A DNA stretch of 64,000 nt from Athripsodes cinereus (GCA_947579605.1 OX388310.1:4960001-5024000); one strand, 5' to 3'. Positions 47,061-57,640 are shown, numbered from the stretch's first letter. Program-made: numbers and translations. The notes: a model not told the origin generated them from the sequence alone.

Positions 47061-47281
47061 GGAAGAAAACACAATTGTTTTAGTTTTACTTGATATTTTA
47101 ATGAATAGTGACCTGGTTTCGACTTATAAAGTCATTGTCAAACTGACAGACATATGTATTATACATATAAGCAACAACACGGTATGTTATATCATTAGTT
47201 TGACAATGACTTTAAAACTCAAAACCAGGTCACTACTTAGTTAAATATTATGTAAAACTAAAACCAATTGTGTTTTCTTCC
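47061..47281. repeat. Foldback MITE, family F, full copy
   Basis: gaagaaaacacaattgtttt and gtgacctggtttcgacttat, then aaagtcattgtcaaact on the left are inverted on the right as agtttgacaatgacttt, aaaaccaggtcact and aaaccaattgtgttttcttc. Both outer flanks contain tataaac. Deleted relatives lie at 48836-48930 and 59900-59990. Confidence 0.85.
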
Positions 47282-47544
47282 ATATATAAACATGGAGTTG
47301 TACAAATTAAACGTCAACTCAATAAATACATTTCTGCTTGTACGAAATAATAATTACAAGGTACTAATATTCTTCAATTTTTAATTTATAATCGCTGAAA
47401 TAATTGCACTCTTATTCTAGGTAATTCAACATAATTTAAAAAAAATAATATTACCTATATACTTTTTTTATACGAAATATCAGAAATTTCTATAAAATAT
47501 TTTGACAAGTTCATAATATGTTTGGCATATGCCATAATAAGGTG

Positions 47545-47680
47545 TAGAGCACGCGGCAAAGAATTTGTCTCTTTCTATTTTCCGTAAGTTTACGAGTATC
47601 TTGTAAGAGGCAGGTGTTAAAAAAAATAAAGAAATTTTACATCTTGATTTGCCACCCATCCTGGATGTCTTCGCAATCAC
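47545..47680 (+). repeat. R-family repeat, 5' half
   Basis: agagcacgcggcaaagaatt, ccgtaagtttacgagtatct, gtaagaggcaggtgtt and cacccatcctggatgtctt follow the R sense order but stop before the conserved 3' end, where an opposite copy begins. Confidence 0.7.
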
Positions 47681-47689
47681 CCTTGTCTA

Positions 47690-47935
47690 CACAATCGCGG
47701 CATATCCCACGAATGGTAGTCAGTAGACCTGCTGCATGTTATAAACATGCAAGCTATCCTCTACGTGCCAACAAAAAAAAATAGTCTTTCAGGATGGGAA
47801 GCAAATTTTACTGCTGAAATTGATATGTATTTTTTTATTTATTTATTTGTCCGTGCTTCTCGCAGGACACTTGAAAACTTACGAAAAAGAAGGAGACAGA
47901 CCAATTTGGAGACAGATCAAACGGTCCAGCATTTA
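47690..47935 (-). repeat. R-family repeat copy
   Basis: cgcggcatatcccacgaatg, aaacatgcaagctatcctct, acgtgccaac, tttcaggatgggaagcaaat and ggacacttgaaaacttacga lie in antisense R order. Together with the preceding half-copy it makes a converging pair. Confidence 0.75.
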
Positions 47936-47939
47936 TTGA

Positions 47940-48670
47940 CTATGATATAACATTATTGTGAAAGCATATAGGTATTAAAATATTGTGACATCATCCTTCA
48001 GATATATCTTCAAACGAAGGTTGGCGTAGACAGTTTAATAAATATAATAAAAATAACAAATTTTCCTAAGGATTCATCCAACTGTGGACTTAAAAAGCTG
48101 GTATAGTATGCCTAGACAATGTTTTTTTTAAACTATTTTTATATAAAGTGTTCAATTTAATAGCAACCAGTAAATAAATCATAAATTTTATTCGCTTCTG
48201 TGGAATAATGATGCTATCGGATAAAAAATACTGGCACTGCTCACTACTTAGTTGAAAATAATTTGAAACCTGGCTTCTCTCAGATAATGTAATTAAATAA
48301 AAAAAGAAACAAAGCAGATATTATAAGCAATCTTCCAACAAGATGGCGTTAGGTATTAAAAAAATCTCAAAAAACACAATGATAATTTTTTGTTATATTT
48401 CTCTTCATCAAAAAGAAACATAAATATAATAAGATAAAATTTGACTTGCACAAAAACTTTAACTTTTATTCTAAAGATGGTGGTTATATGAAAATATTTG
48501 GACACCTTTTAGATATATGCAACTTCATTATACAGAAATAAGCTCAAAAGACGCAGTTTGCCATAAAAATGATTAATATCCCTGTTACTTGCATAATAAA
48601 AGTTGCCAAGAAGGATAAAAAAACATCATAATTATTGTTTGAGTTGACATTTACTTTCTGAAGCTCTATG
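47940..48670. other. AT-rich stretch, no gene seen
   Basis: Nothing recognised on either strand. Confidence 0.5.
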
Positions 48671-48671
48671 T

Positions 48672-48822
48672 TTACTCATTCATTCTTTACTGTGCATTGA
48701 TCACAATTCACAATATATATTTAATTTTATAGAAAAATTCATTCAAATTAGATATTATCAATAAACAGAGGGCGAGTTTATCGCAAAGGCGTGATCTCTT
48801 CCAAGTAACCCAAATTATTTTA
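48672..48822 (-). mobile_element. LINE T-family 3' tail
   Basis: cattctttactgtgcattg and cagagggcgagtttatcgca then gatctcttccaagtaaccc match the 3' UTR of the LINE at 45254. Only non-coding tail is left. Confidence 0.75.
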
Positions 48823-48835
48823 TATTTAATTATAT

Positions 48836-48930
48836 AGTGACCTGGTTTCGACTTAGTTTGACAATTACGCAACAGGTCACTAAATAATTAAGTATAAAGT
48901 AAAACTAGAACCGATTGTGTTTACATCCAT
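48836..48930. repeat. Foldback family F, deleted copy
   Basis: agtgacctggtttcgactta runs straight into gtttgacaatta, then aggtcactaaataatt and gaaccgattgtgtttacatc. The centre of the hairpin is lost. Confidence 0.75.
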
Positions 48931-48934
48931 ATAT

Positions 48935-49395
48935 AAACATAGGAATCGTAAATTTAGCACACGTGACTAGAAGAAAAACAAAGTCAGTTTTCTGGGTTAA
49001 ATTTACATTTGGAACCTTAAAAAACGATTAGTTGTAAAAACAACTCCGTAAAACATACAAACATATCAACAAACGGGTTGAAATATTTATGCATGATTTT
49101 TTGTAGTGGAAAAATTCTTCAAAGCAGCGAGCGTGTGAAAAAAACCCTTATCAAATTAATTATTATTGTGTACCGACGAAATGAAATCCATCGAGTGGTA
49201 AACGGGCCTACAACAATATCAAATCAAAAAGTAGCTGTAAGCTCTATGACGCGTTCAGAACTGTACCTTAGCGGGTATTAACCATGTACTAAGGTACTTT
49301 AGTTATTATTTTAATGCTTTTATAGGTTGGTTTATGATTCTTTCCTTGAATTAGATAATTTTAAAAACACTGGCCATATAATTGCCTGATCAGAT
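48935..49395. other. AT-rich stretch, no gene seen
   Basis: The 67-codon frame at 49078-49281 is unrecognised. Confidence 0.45.
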
Positions 49396-49399
49396 CCAC

Positions 49400-49475
49400 A
49401 TTATTCTATCTCTTTTTATTTTTCATATAAGTTTTGTCAACCTACTGTGTGTGTCTCTATGTAATAAATAAATAA
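49400..49475 (+). mobile_element. LINE-like 3' tail, family u
   Basis: tcatataagttttgtcaacc, ctgtgtgtgtctctatgtaa and taaataaataat recur inverted at 52575-52662. Two copies with a tetranucleotide tail indicate a retroposon 3' end. Confidence 0.6.
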
Positions 49476-49479
49476 TATT

Positions 49480-50125
49480 TTTGAAACTGTACCCCTAGAT
49501 ATTAATATATTTTTCTCCAAGATTTTTCCAAGGAACTATTTCTCAACTTAGAAATGTCAAGCGTCCAAGCTTTTGAATTAATTTCAGCCAGTATTTGAAA
49601 ATTTATAACAGGGTCTTTTTAATGATACTTCGCTCTTTTTTGAGAAAAAACATCCCATATTTAAAAGCGCTTTTCCAAGGAATATATAAATAAAAGTTAT
49701 TAAACAAAGCAATTGGAATATTTAGTTATTAAATTGTCGTTTAAAATTAAGCTTGTCAAACTAATTTTGTGACATAAACAGTCTTACATGAAAGTAGCGA
49801 GTTTTGCCATGCAACGTAGATTTCGATTACCATGCATGGACTAAATGCCTAAAGTATATTCACATACTAGATATTATTCTAGCTAGACTAAATTCCTATC
49901 GAGAGTAACCTCCCAGAATAAGGATGTCAACTGTACAGGAATTGATGAATCACCAGCAACCATTTTCATTGCGACTGGATATCGGTCACTTGATTTGGAT
50001 CAATGGATCCAAAGACTTACTCTTGAACCCTGGCTACGTTTTGATAAGACAATACTATAATTACTTACTACTTTACCATCACGGCAAATATCACAAGAAG
50101 GATTGCCAGTACACTACTGAAACAA
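49480..50125. other. AT-rich stretch, no gene seen
   Basis: An 80-codon plus frame begins at 49924 and contains LDIGHLIWINGSKDLLLNPG. It is unrecognised and runs into an R-family copy at its 3' end, so probably not a gene. Confidence 0.4.
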
Positions 50126-50129
50126 AAAA

Positions 50130-50290
50130 TAAGGGGTTCAGGATTAGTGGCAAACCTTATCGCTGAAATCAAGATGAAGAACGTCTTAATATTTTCAAAC
50201 AGCTTCCTTCTATAGGACATTCTAAAACTGATAGAAAAGAGTGGGAGACCAATTCATCGCTTGTTGCTTCACGGCAACAAACCGGCCGAA
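50130..50290 (-). repeat. R-family repeat, partial
   Basis: ttcaggattagtggcaaacc, ttatcgctgaaatcaagatg, ataggacattctaaaactga and gagtgggagaccaattcatc match the R family antisense. The conserved 3' end is missing. Confidence 0.7.
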
Positions 50291-50351
50291 TGTAATTATT
50301 TATGGAACAAAATAAATATATAAAGCTCGTTATCTAGGTAGTTGAGAAAAG

Positions 50352-51012
50352 GTCTGTTACTTTTTCTGTAAGTTTTTGAGTGCCCTGTAAAAGGTAAGTG
50401 TTAGAAACCTCACGTGATAGATAATTAACATCAAAATTCTTAAATCTGCAAAATTATTTCGTTCAGTTAGTCCGCTGGCTACCCCACTTGTGGGATATAT
50501 CGTGATATATCGATAGATAATTAACATCACGTCGGATATATTGTGATATATCGATAGATAATTAACATAACGTGGGATATATCGATAGATAATTAACATC
50601 AAAATTCGTGTGATTAACATAAAAAGTGTTATTTATCAAAATAGATAAATAACACTTGTTGGATATATCGATAGATAATTAGCATAACGTGGGATATATC
50701 GATAGATAATTAACATCAAAATTCATGGGATATATCGATAGATAATTAACATCAAAATTCGTGTGATTTACATAAAAAAGTGTTATTTATCAAAATAGAT
50801 AAATAACACTTGTGGGATATATCGTGATATATCGATAGATAATTAACATCACGTGGGATATATCGTGATATATCGATAGATAATTAACATAACGTGGGAT
50901 ATATCGATAGATAATTAACATCAAAATTCTTAAATCTGCAAAATTATTCCGTTCAGTTCGTCCACTGGCTACCCCACTTGTGGGAAATATCGTGATGGTA
51001 TAGTAGTAGCAG
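50352..51012 (+). repeat. R-family copy expanded by a complex satellite
   Basis: The left edge (ctgtaagtttttgagtgccc, gtaaaaggtaagtgttag) and right edge (ctggctaccccacttgtggg, atcgtgatggtatag) are ordinary R-family ends, but the middle has grown to about 600 bp of nested repeats (50431-50980). Confidence 0.75.
50431..50980. repeat. Nested satellite: gatatatcgatagataattaacat units with hairpins
   Basis: The unit gggatatatcgatagataat plus taacat repeats many times. Interspersed are two copies of a perfect hairpin (agtgttatttatc, loop aaaata, gataaataacact; near 50624-50656 and 50779-50810). A 60-bp block (tcaaaattcttaaatctgca onward) at 50431 recurs at 50921, exactly 490 bp later. Confidence 0.9.
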
Positions 51013-51014
51013 TA

Positions 51015-51285
51015 ATAATCTATTAAGTTTCATGCATTCCTTATAAAATTATTTGATTCATGTTACAACGGATCGATATAAATATGTAGTATGCGGGACT
51101 AGAGAGCTTAGTCTGTTGTTGTGATGGGAAACTCATATTATGGAATTAGTGAGAGCTGATCTCGTGAATAGTGCTGTATTGGTAGTGGTAGGCTCAATAC
51201 ATAGGCAAAAGTACTGCACAATACATACACAGTAGATAATGTAACACAACAACACAATAATACATCTATAACATAACCTACACCA
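51015..51285. other. Unassigned stretch
   Basis: No recognisable element. Confidence 0.4.
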
Positions 51286-51288
51286 GTG

Positions 51289-51520
51289 GTGGTCAGCATT
51301 TTGTATACCAGCGCCAATTTTTAGACTAGGACTAGGTCAGATGCGCCATACAATTATTTGAACTTTTTTTACCTTCTAACGTTTACGTTTGTAAAATAGA
51401 GATAGGAATAGGAACTGCTTCGCTCATGGGAGGAAAATGAATACCTCAATCACGGAATTCAATTAATGAATTTACCTTTTTTCAAAGTTATAGCGCCTAT
51501 TTTAGAATGATGGCCACAAG
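51289..51520. mobile_element. hAT-like terminus remnant
   Basis: cagtggtggtcagcattttg followed by ccagcgccaatttt resembles a hAT left end. Near 51490-51520 tagcgcctattttagaatga and ggccacaag may be its decayed inverted partner. No matching 8-bp flanks were found. Confidence 0.4.
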
Positions 51521-51570
51521 GATGCATGCCACTTGTGATCGTTCAAATTTCATTCACCCAAAAACCAAGT

Positions 51571-51805
51571 TACTTCTTCTTCTTTGCGGCTCACTCCCAT
51601 CCACTCCTGGACGAAGGCCTCCTCCATTTATTTTCACGTCATTCGATTCGGCACCGTCTGCATACAGGTGACCCCAGGATGTCTAGTACATCATCATCCC
51701 TCCACCTCACTGGAGGTCTTCCTCTACTTCTGGTTACTGTTCGTGGTATCCAAGATGTAAGAGACTTTGGCTATCTGTCATCTGGAGTTTTAGTTTTGTG
51801 TCCCG
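51571..51805 (-). mobile_element. LINE RT C-terminus, family c, degenerate
   Basis: Minus-strand RWAGHKTKTPDDR, PKSLTSWIPRTVTRSRGRPP, VRWRDDDVLDILGSPVCRR and, after a frameshift, MEEAFVQEWMGVS. Three stops show it is dead. The related shorter copy is at 60001-60190. Confidence 0.8.
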
Positions 51806-51809
51806 CCCA

Positions 51810-52574
51810 TCTTCATTTAAGAGTATTACTTACTTACATTAAAAAAAGCTCGCTTCAAAGCTTGTCAGTATATGTAAATAAGATCCAAATATAATTTCAA
51901 AAACTTGCACAAGTGTGAAAAATATTATTTTTTAGGTAACCAACCATGTAAAATAAATCTCTTGTAAATCTTGAAATAAAAACTACGAAGTTCCGTTGTG
52001 TTAAAAAAAAAGTAATATCTACTGTTAAATATTTAAAAAGGCCTATTATTCCTCTCCAGAATTCGGCATTTTACATACGTACACTATCGACCGAATAGGT
52101 AATAGAATAATAATATTTTTAAAGAAGGCTTTACGAAAACCAACCTTGGGCATAAAATGAGTAAGGTGCTGCTATTAGTAAATTGCGCTTACCCTAGATA
52201 AGCCCATGTATAAATAGTCTATGGTAATAGTAATAATAATATAATATGTAAGGTGTAAAGCATTAGTGTAGACCGCAGTTTATCGCCACGTACTACTTCT
52301 ATAGGGATTATTACAACACCACACTATTGGTAGATAAAACGATTATTTCAAATATACACACCTTTACTCGCAATCATGGAATAAATTTTATACCAACTTT
52401 TGTCCTTGGTTAAGTGACATGCCACCAACAATTAATAGAGATTAGGGTTGTTGGATAACTCAGTTTCAGACTGACAGTCTTGAATGATGAATGTTCATGT
52501 TCTACACGAAAGACTCCTTGATGCAAGAATTATTTCTTCTTTTCTGCGTTTTTATGGTATCTCATATATGCTGC
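51810..52574. other. AT-rich stretch, no gene seen
   Basis: Nothing recognised. Confidence 0.5.
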
Positions 52575-52662
52575 GCTATGCTATTTAGTTATTTATTTAT
52601 AACCGAGAGACACACACAGAAGGTTGACAAAACATAATATATGAAAATAAAATGAGAGAGAA
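52575..52662 (-). mobile_element. LINE-like 3' tail, family u
   Basis: On the minus strand tttgtcaaccttctgtgtgt and gtctctcggttataaataaa match the copy at 49400-49475. Confidence 0.6.
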
Positions 52663-52837
52663 TAATGTTGATCTGACCAGGCCAACCCACCAATTAGGCG
52701 TGTCCATAGCATACATATTAAAGTATAAACTACATATATACAAAAAGGTAACAATTAGGGATAAAGAAACAGCGCCAGAAATCAGCATCATTGAAATACT
52801 TAAAATGTACAGAGAAATAGGCGTTGTAACGAATAAT

Positions 52838-52970
52838 AATAATAAAAACCTTTATTGCACAAAAAATCAACAAAATAAAATAAACAATTTAAACTACATA
52901 GACAAATAAATTTTGTGCAACGGGCGACTTTATCGCAGAAGCGCGATATCTTCTAACTAACCCATCTACG
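52838..52970 (-). mobile_element. LINE 3' tail related to family T, with (TTA)n
   Basis: On the minus strand gggttagttagaagatatcg and ctgcgataaagtcgcccgtt match family T, then ttttttgtgcaataaagg carries a polyadenylation signal before a (tta)n run. The body between differs from T, so this is a sister lineage. Confidence 0.7.
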
Positions 52971-53182
52971 TCCGTTGATTATTTTACTACTACAATCATT
53001 TCAAAAATTTAAAACTTGTTCTGGAACGAAGTTAAAATTGTATCAAAATTTGGTTTTTGAATATAGCAGTAGATGCACCATAAAACTTTTTTTTTTAATG
53101 GGTAATTATTGATAAAAGATTGGATTATGATTGATAAAAACTCTATTCTCATCCTAGCCTTTGCTAGCGAGCTAGGTGTAAT

Positions 53183-53708
53183 CAGGGTTGCCAGGTCTTT
53201 TCCAAAAAAAATACCGAACATTGAACAAAAAAAAGTTTTAATCGTTGATCTATATTATGACCCTAAAATACAAAGTGCCATTGCACATGAGCAACTAGCT
53301 ACCCTTACTTATAAATATTATATTTTTCTTACTAATGCACGCTTCCAGAAATGTCTTATTTGCTTTAACTGCCCCATGCATTTCGCGACAAGTCAGACTG
53401 ATATTACATCGTATACATAATTCAGCCTTCACCATATATGTCCACAATCACTTTATTACGGCTGTTTGTCCACAAATAATTCATATTATGGCTAAATACT
53501 CTTTCCACGTAAGCATTTCTACATTGGTACTGCCATTATTGTTTTAATTATCTGTTTCAAGTTAGGGCTTACGTCGTTTATTAAGGAGAAAATTAATCAG
53601 AAAAAATACCGAACCGCCCATACTTCGGTATTTTTGTTATACCGAACACCGAACACGGTGCTAAAATACCGAACGGTTCGGTAGAATACCAAACACCTGG
53701 CAACACTG
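53183..53708. mobile_element. Non-autonomous hAT element (526 bp)
   Basis: Ends CAGGGTTGCCAGGTCTTT and (reverse complement of the right end) CAGTGTTGCCAGGTGTTT. The flanks are a perfect 8-bp duplication, GGTGTAAT, at 53175-53182 and 53709-53716. Subterminal ataccgaac words repeat many times on the right side, a layout fitting transposase-binding repeats. No transposase frame; the 103- and 70-codon frames inside are featureless. Confidence 0.9.
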
Positions 53709-53719
53709 GGTGTAATATG

Positions 53720-54145
53720 TATTTTTTATGAGTACTTACCTTTGGGTGGGTGTCTTTCTATGAAATAAATGGAAAATTAGAAATGTACATTTACAGAACT
53801 TGTTTAAAACCGTGATAATCGCATTAATAATACTTTAAACTCTATAACTATGTACCAGTGGCAGGACAAGATTTTTAATATTGTTTATGCTTTCGTGTTC
53901 TAAATTATTATAATTATATTTATCAAAATTTTGTAAAGAAATTTAAAAAGAAATACTCGACTTTTCATATTTCTACCCCTCAGTAAAATATCTCCTATTT
54001 GATAATTTTAAATTATGGAACACATTTACTAGATAAAACGCATATTTTTTCTTTTATTATTCACATTGTTTTTTAAGAAATGTTTTCTTTTAATTATTTT
54101 CCTTGACATTCTAATGATCTTGTTGTTGTTCACACGTATATTATA
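53720..54145. other. AT-rich stretch, no gene seen
   Basis: Nothing recognised. Confidence 0.5.
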
Positions 54146-54148
54146 TAA

Positions 54149-54351
54149 AAAACATCCTTCTTCTTCTTCTTCTTCTTCTTGGGCAAATATTAGTCCCACG
54201 TGGTGGTGGGGTCTTCCTTTCTTGTTTGGTTACGCCACTTGGTTCTGTCGAACGCATCCTCATGGGAAACATCACAGCTCCGCATGTCTTGTCTCACTAC
54301 TTCACGCCACCTGCGCTTTGGCCTTCCTCTTGGTCTCTTGCCGGTAACCTC
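54149..54351 (-). mobile_element. LINE RT C-terminus, family h, with (AAG)n tail
   Basis: The minus frame EVTGKRPRGRPKRRWREVVR, QDMRSCDVSHEDAFDRTKWR and NQTRKEDPTTTWD is open to TAA at 54190-54192. GKRPRGRPKRRW and DR-KWR are typical of this ORF2 end. A run of eight aag units follows. Only 54 codons remain. Confidence 0.85.
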
Positions 54352-54382
54352 GATATTATAAAAATATTATTCACATTCAATT

Positions 54383-54430
54383 AAGGTTGTACTTGGGTTT
54401 ATATCAAAACCCAGATATATCTTTTTAAAA
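54383..54430 (+). mobile_element. SINE-B tail fragment
   Basis: aaggttgtacttgggtttat and caaaacccagatata match the end of SINE-B copies at 13661 and 44634. The head is missing. Confidence 0.55.
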
Positions 54431-54439
54431 AAATAAAAA

Positions 54440-55235
54440 AAAATAACCCAAACTCTAAAAGGTAAAAATATATAAAAAAAACTACTTAAACTATAAACAA
54501 AACATATTCCACTCGAAAAATATATACATTTCAGCCATTTAAGTTGTATAAAGTAAGGTTTCTTTCAAAATATCTGGAATAAGTATTAAGGTACTTAGGT
54601 AAATAAATAAACATCGCAGTTAGAACGATTTTGTGTATTTAATATTTTATACGAGTGTATGAACCTAATGGATATAATATGAAATTGCTTCTATCAAAAT
54701 CTGCATGTCATCTAAGCTTTTAATGTTCTATTTCTAGAAAAACGAGGAATACATATTACGTAAAAGGAATTTAGATGTAATAATATTTTATGCGTGTGTT
54801 GAGCTTTTATAGCCGCGAGTAAACATCATTCCAAGAAATAAAAATATAAAATAATAATAAGAACCATATTTTTGTATGTTCAAGGGAAACTACAGCATGT
54901 AAAAAAATGTTTTTTTTTTGTAAATTATTATTTCGAATTTTTGATAGAAGCGGGTGCCGGAGACTTGATTTACTCGCTAAGAAGTGTAGATGTTAATCAC
55001 AAACCTATCTAGTTAATACGGTATACTATCAGAATTAATAAACAATATTTATTTAATTAATTAATTCAGGTCACAAATATTTGAGACTTTGATAAGAGGC
55101 TGACTCCGTTGTAACGGTTTTCCTTCCCTTTTCCTTTCCTCCTTCATGAGCGCTTCATCTTTGTTTTAGTTTTTTTCTATAAGCTTAGAATACCTGCTGA
55201 TAATTTTGATTCATATATGCACACACTTTAATTAA
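54440..55235. other. AT-rich stretch, no gene seen
   Basis: Nothing recognised; A and T homopolymers occur near 54430 and 54903. Confidence 0.5.
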
Positions 55236-55643
55236 GTAATAATATTGGCAAAAGCACAAAAGTCCATAGTTAGGTTTATAAATAAGAAACCCTTTCGATA
55301 TCCAACAGATGATTTGTTTGCAGAATTTGGAGTTCTGGATGTTCGCCAGCTGTATGCAAAGAACATTCTGATGTACTACTTGAGACACACCGAGTTGCAC
55401 GAGCGTCTTGGCCATTCTCATGGAACTAGGGCGAGATTGGCAGAGAGGTTTGTGGTACCAACGGTAAAAACTTCCTTTGCCCAGAGACACTTTGCATATA
55501 TTGCCCCTAGAATTCTTAACAAGATTTATGACACAGTTATCCGGGCTTCGGCTTCTTCTGGTATTGGGGGAGGGATCACGGCATGGCTTCAGCAGTTGGG
55601 CCGCAGAAACACTGAGACCCTGATCACATATCTGCCTGTGTGA
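55236..55643 (+). pseudogene. LINE ORF2 C-terminus, family i (open frame)
   Basis: The frame is open from after taa (55233) to TGA. VAKAQKSIVRFINKKPFRYP, LFAEFGVLDVRQLYAKNILM, GTRARLAERFVVPTVKTSFA and RHFAYIAPRILNKI follow the order Q-K-IR, LF-EL-IL-V-LY, TR, P---T, S--Y-GP-LWN-LP seen at the end of CR1/Jockey-type ORF2. In place of the usual W-LP, IAPRILNKI is found. There is no ATG, so this is a 5'-truncated piece. Confidence 0.75.
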
Positions 55644-56000
55644 CTGAGTGTGTATGTATGTGCATGAATATATGTGGCGTTATCTGTACATGTGTGTGTG
55701 TGTATATATATATATGTATGTATGGGTGTGTATGTATGTATGCATGTATGTGGGTGTATGTGGATGAGTGTGTTTGTGTGTGTGGATGTATGTGTGCGTG
55801 CGTGAGCGTTTGTTATGTTATGATTAAATAAAGTAGGGAAAATAACTTACTAATTATTAACTGAAGTAAAGAAAATTGTGAAAAAGGTGAAAACTGGCTC
55901 AGTCTACCTTGGTACGGGCTCATGCCCAGTTAGGTAGACATTAGTGACTTATCTTTTAAAAACTGTTTTGTAAATAAAATAAATAAATAAATAAATATTA
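55644..56000 (+). mobile_element. 3' UTR and (AAAT)n tail of LINE family i
   Basis: Directly after the stop come TG-rich repeats (gtgtatgtatgtgc and similar, 55645-55815), then ctaccttggtacgggctcat and finally ttttgtaaataaaataaata. The UTR and frame form one insertion of about 765 bp. Confidence 0.7.
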
Positions 56001-56029
56001 TTTACATTTAAAAAAAATGTGTATATGTA

Positions 56030-56068
56030 AGTATGTGTGTGTGTATGTGGGTGTGTGTGTGTGAGAGG

Positions 56069-56106
<38 letters not shown>

Positions 56107-56144
56107 GGGTGTGTGTGTGAGAGAGAGAGAGGGTGTGTGTGTGT

Positions 56145-56189
<45 letters not shown>

Positions 56190-56200
56190 TATGTATATGT
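56030..56200. repeat. Compound (GT)n/(GA)n microsatellite
   Basis: Alternating gt and ga runs with ggtgtgtg joints, ending in a pure gt run of about 17 units. It yields spurious long Thr-His and Val-Cys frames. Confidence 0.95.
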
Positions 56201-56215
56201 GTATAATGTGTCAAC

Positions 56216-56350
56216 GAAAATTTGTAATATTACTGCAAACTGTTTTGGTTTATTTATTATGTAACTCATACCTTGTAATGTTTATTGTTTAACTGTTTGT
56301 TTGCATAAAATAAAATAAAATAAAATAAAATAAAAATAAAAATAAAATAA
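56216..56350 (+). mobile_element. LINE-like 3' end with (AAAAT)n
   Basis: gtaactcataccttgtaatg and ttattgtttaactgtttgtt lead into a run of aaaat and aaaaat units. Family not recognised. Confidence 0.45.
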
Positions 56351-56526
56351 TAGTTATACTATCTAGTTAATAAGGTAGGTATTCTATATTGTAAACATTA
56401 TTCATATTTTTCATAATATTTTTATTTTTGCAAGTATTTATTATTTAAGTATTTATTATTTTGATGTATTTATTGTTATTATTGTAATTGGTTATGGTTT
56501 TTAATGTTTTATATTGTATTTTGTGT
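56351..56526. other. AT-rich spacer
   Basis: Tandem tatttatt words (56420-56475) only. Confidence 0.5.
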
Positions 56527-56600
56527 AGACTAGCGGTTTTCACGCTCGTCTTGTAAGCGAAGGGTCCTAGGTTTGACTCTTGTAGAGAAAATAAAGTTTC
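56527..56600 (+). mobile_element. tRNA-like SINE head
   Basis: gactagcggttttcacgctc and gtcttgtaagcgaaggg are followed by a B-box-like ctaggtttgactcttg. The arrangement is tRNA-like, but no acceptor stem forms. Its family differs from SINE-A and SINE-B. Confidence 0.5.
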
Positions 56601-57270
56601 TGCTCGTTTCCGGAGTTGAATTTTTTGGAATTATTTTTTATATTTCAATATTTGTGCGAAAATCGACATAGTGTTGTTTTTCTACCCCATACAAATTTTA
56701 TAAGTTGAAAGTTCGGTGTTTGGGTTACCTACTTTCAGAATCTTCAAAATACATTCATTCTATGTTGATATTATTCCTTTTTCTCTTTAAAAACATAAGC
56801 AAAGAGTCGCCATATTATATTCAGTGGTGTAACCAACATTCAAAGAAAAGGACAACAATTATTTATAGGTCAAGACCAGTAAAGTCAATTAACTTTGATT
56901 ATTTTATATACATATATTATTATATAAGAAATAATAATTGATAAAAGCAGTCTTGTGTGAATATCTCATATCTAATTCTTTCTTGTTTCAATCCAATAGA
57001 CTTCGACATCAAAATGACAGAGTTCGCAATATTAGGATCAGATAAATGTGCGAAGTAGATGATATTACGAGATAGGGTAAACAATGAAGAAGATATTGTG
57101 GTGAACATGTCGAAAGAATTAACCAACTCATATTTGCCCACATCGCTCTCACTTATGGGAAGTTAGACACCTAGATTCAAGAAAGCACCTCTGCAAATAT
57201 ATACATACCCTAGGGTCTAGAAGAATAGGAAGAAGAAGAAAAAGAATGTGTCAACAGTATCACAGATCAT
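56601..57270. other. Unassigned stretch
   Basis: The segment 57000-57245 is slightly GC-richer, with a plus frame containing EHVERINQLIF that faintly recalls the GHVERM motif of LINE ends; too weak to call. Confidence 0.35.
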
Positions 57271-57386
57271 ACTATACTATACTATACTATACTATACTAT
57301 ACTATACTATACTATACTATACTATACTATACTATACTATACTATACTATACTATACTATACTATACTATACTATACTATACTATA
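57271..57386. repeat. (ACTAT)23 minisatellite
   Basis: Twenty-three uninterrupted actat units run directly into the R-family end accatcacgg. On the minus strand this is the (tatag)n tail of that repeat. Confidence 0.95.
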
Positions 57387-57640
57387 CCATCACGGCATAT
57401 CCCACAAGTGGGGTAGCCAGCAGATCAGCTGCATGTAAGAAACATGCAAACTGTCCTCTTCGTGCCAATATAAAATCAAGACATTCAGGATGGGTGGTAA
57501 ACCTCATCGCTGAATTTAAGATGTATAATGTCTTAATTTTTTCGAACACCTGCCTTTTACAGGACACTCGAAAACTTACGCAGAAGAGTGGGAGACCAAT
57601 TCTTTACCGGGTGCTCCACGGGATTGCTCCACAGATCATT
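57386..57640 (-). repeat. R-family repeat, best-preserved copy
   Basis: On the minus strand: ccgtggagcacccggtaaag, ttggtctcccactcttctgc, gtaagttttcgagtgtcctg, aaaggcaggtgttcgaaaaa, ttcagcgatgaggtttacca, catcctgaatgtcttg, gaggacagtttgcatgtttc, ctggctaccccacttgtggg and ccgtgatggtatag. A 61-codon minus frame (57382-57567) spans the 3' part, but other copies break it. No tRNA-like head was seen. Confidence 0.85.

Noticed and set aside
51526..51894. 122-codon plus frame
   Set aside because: Antisense of the family-c LINE remnant, whose motifs are read on the minus strand.
55949..56292. Long Thr-His and Val-Cys-rich frames
   Set aside because: Translations of a (GT)n/(GA)n microsatellite.
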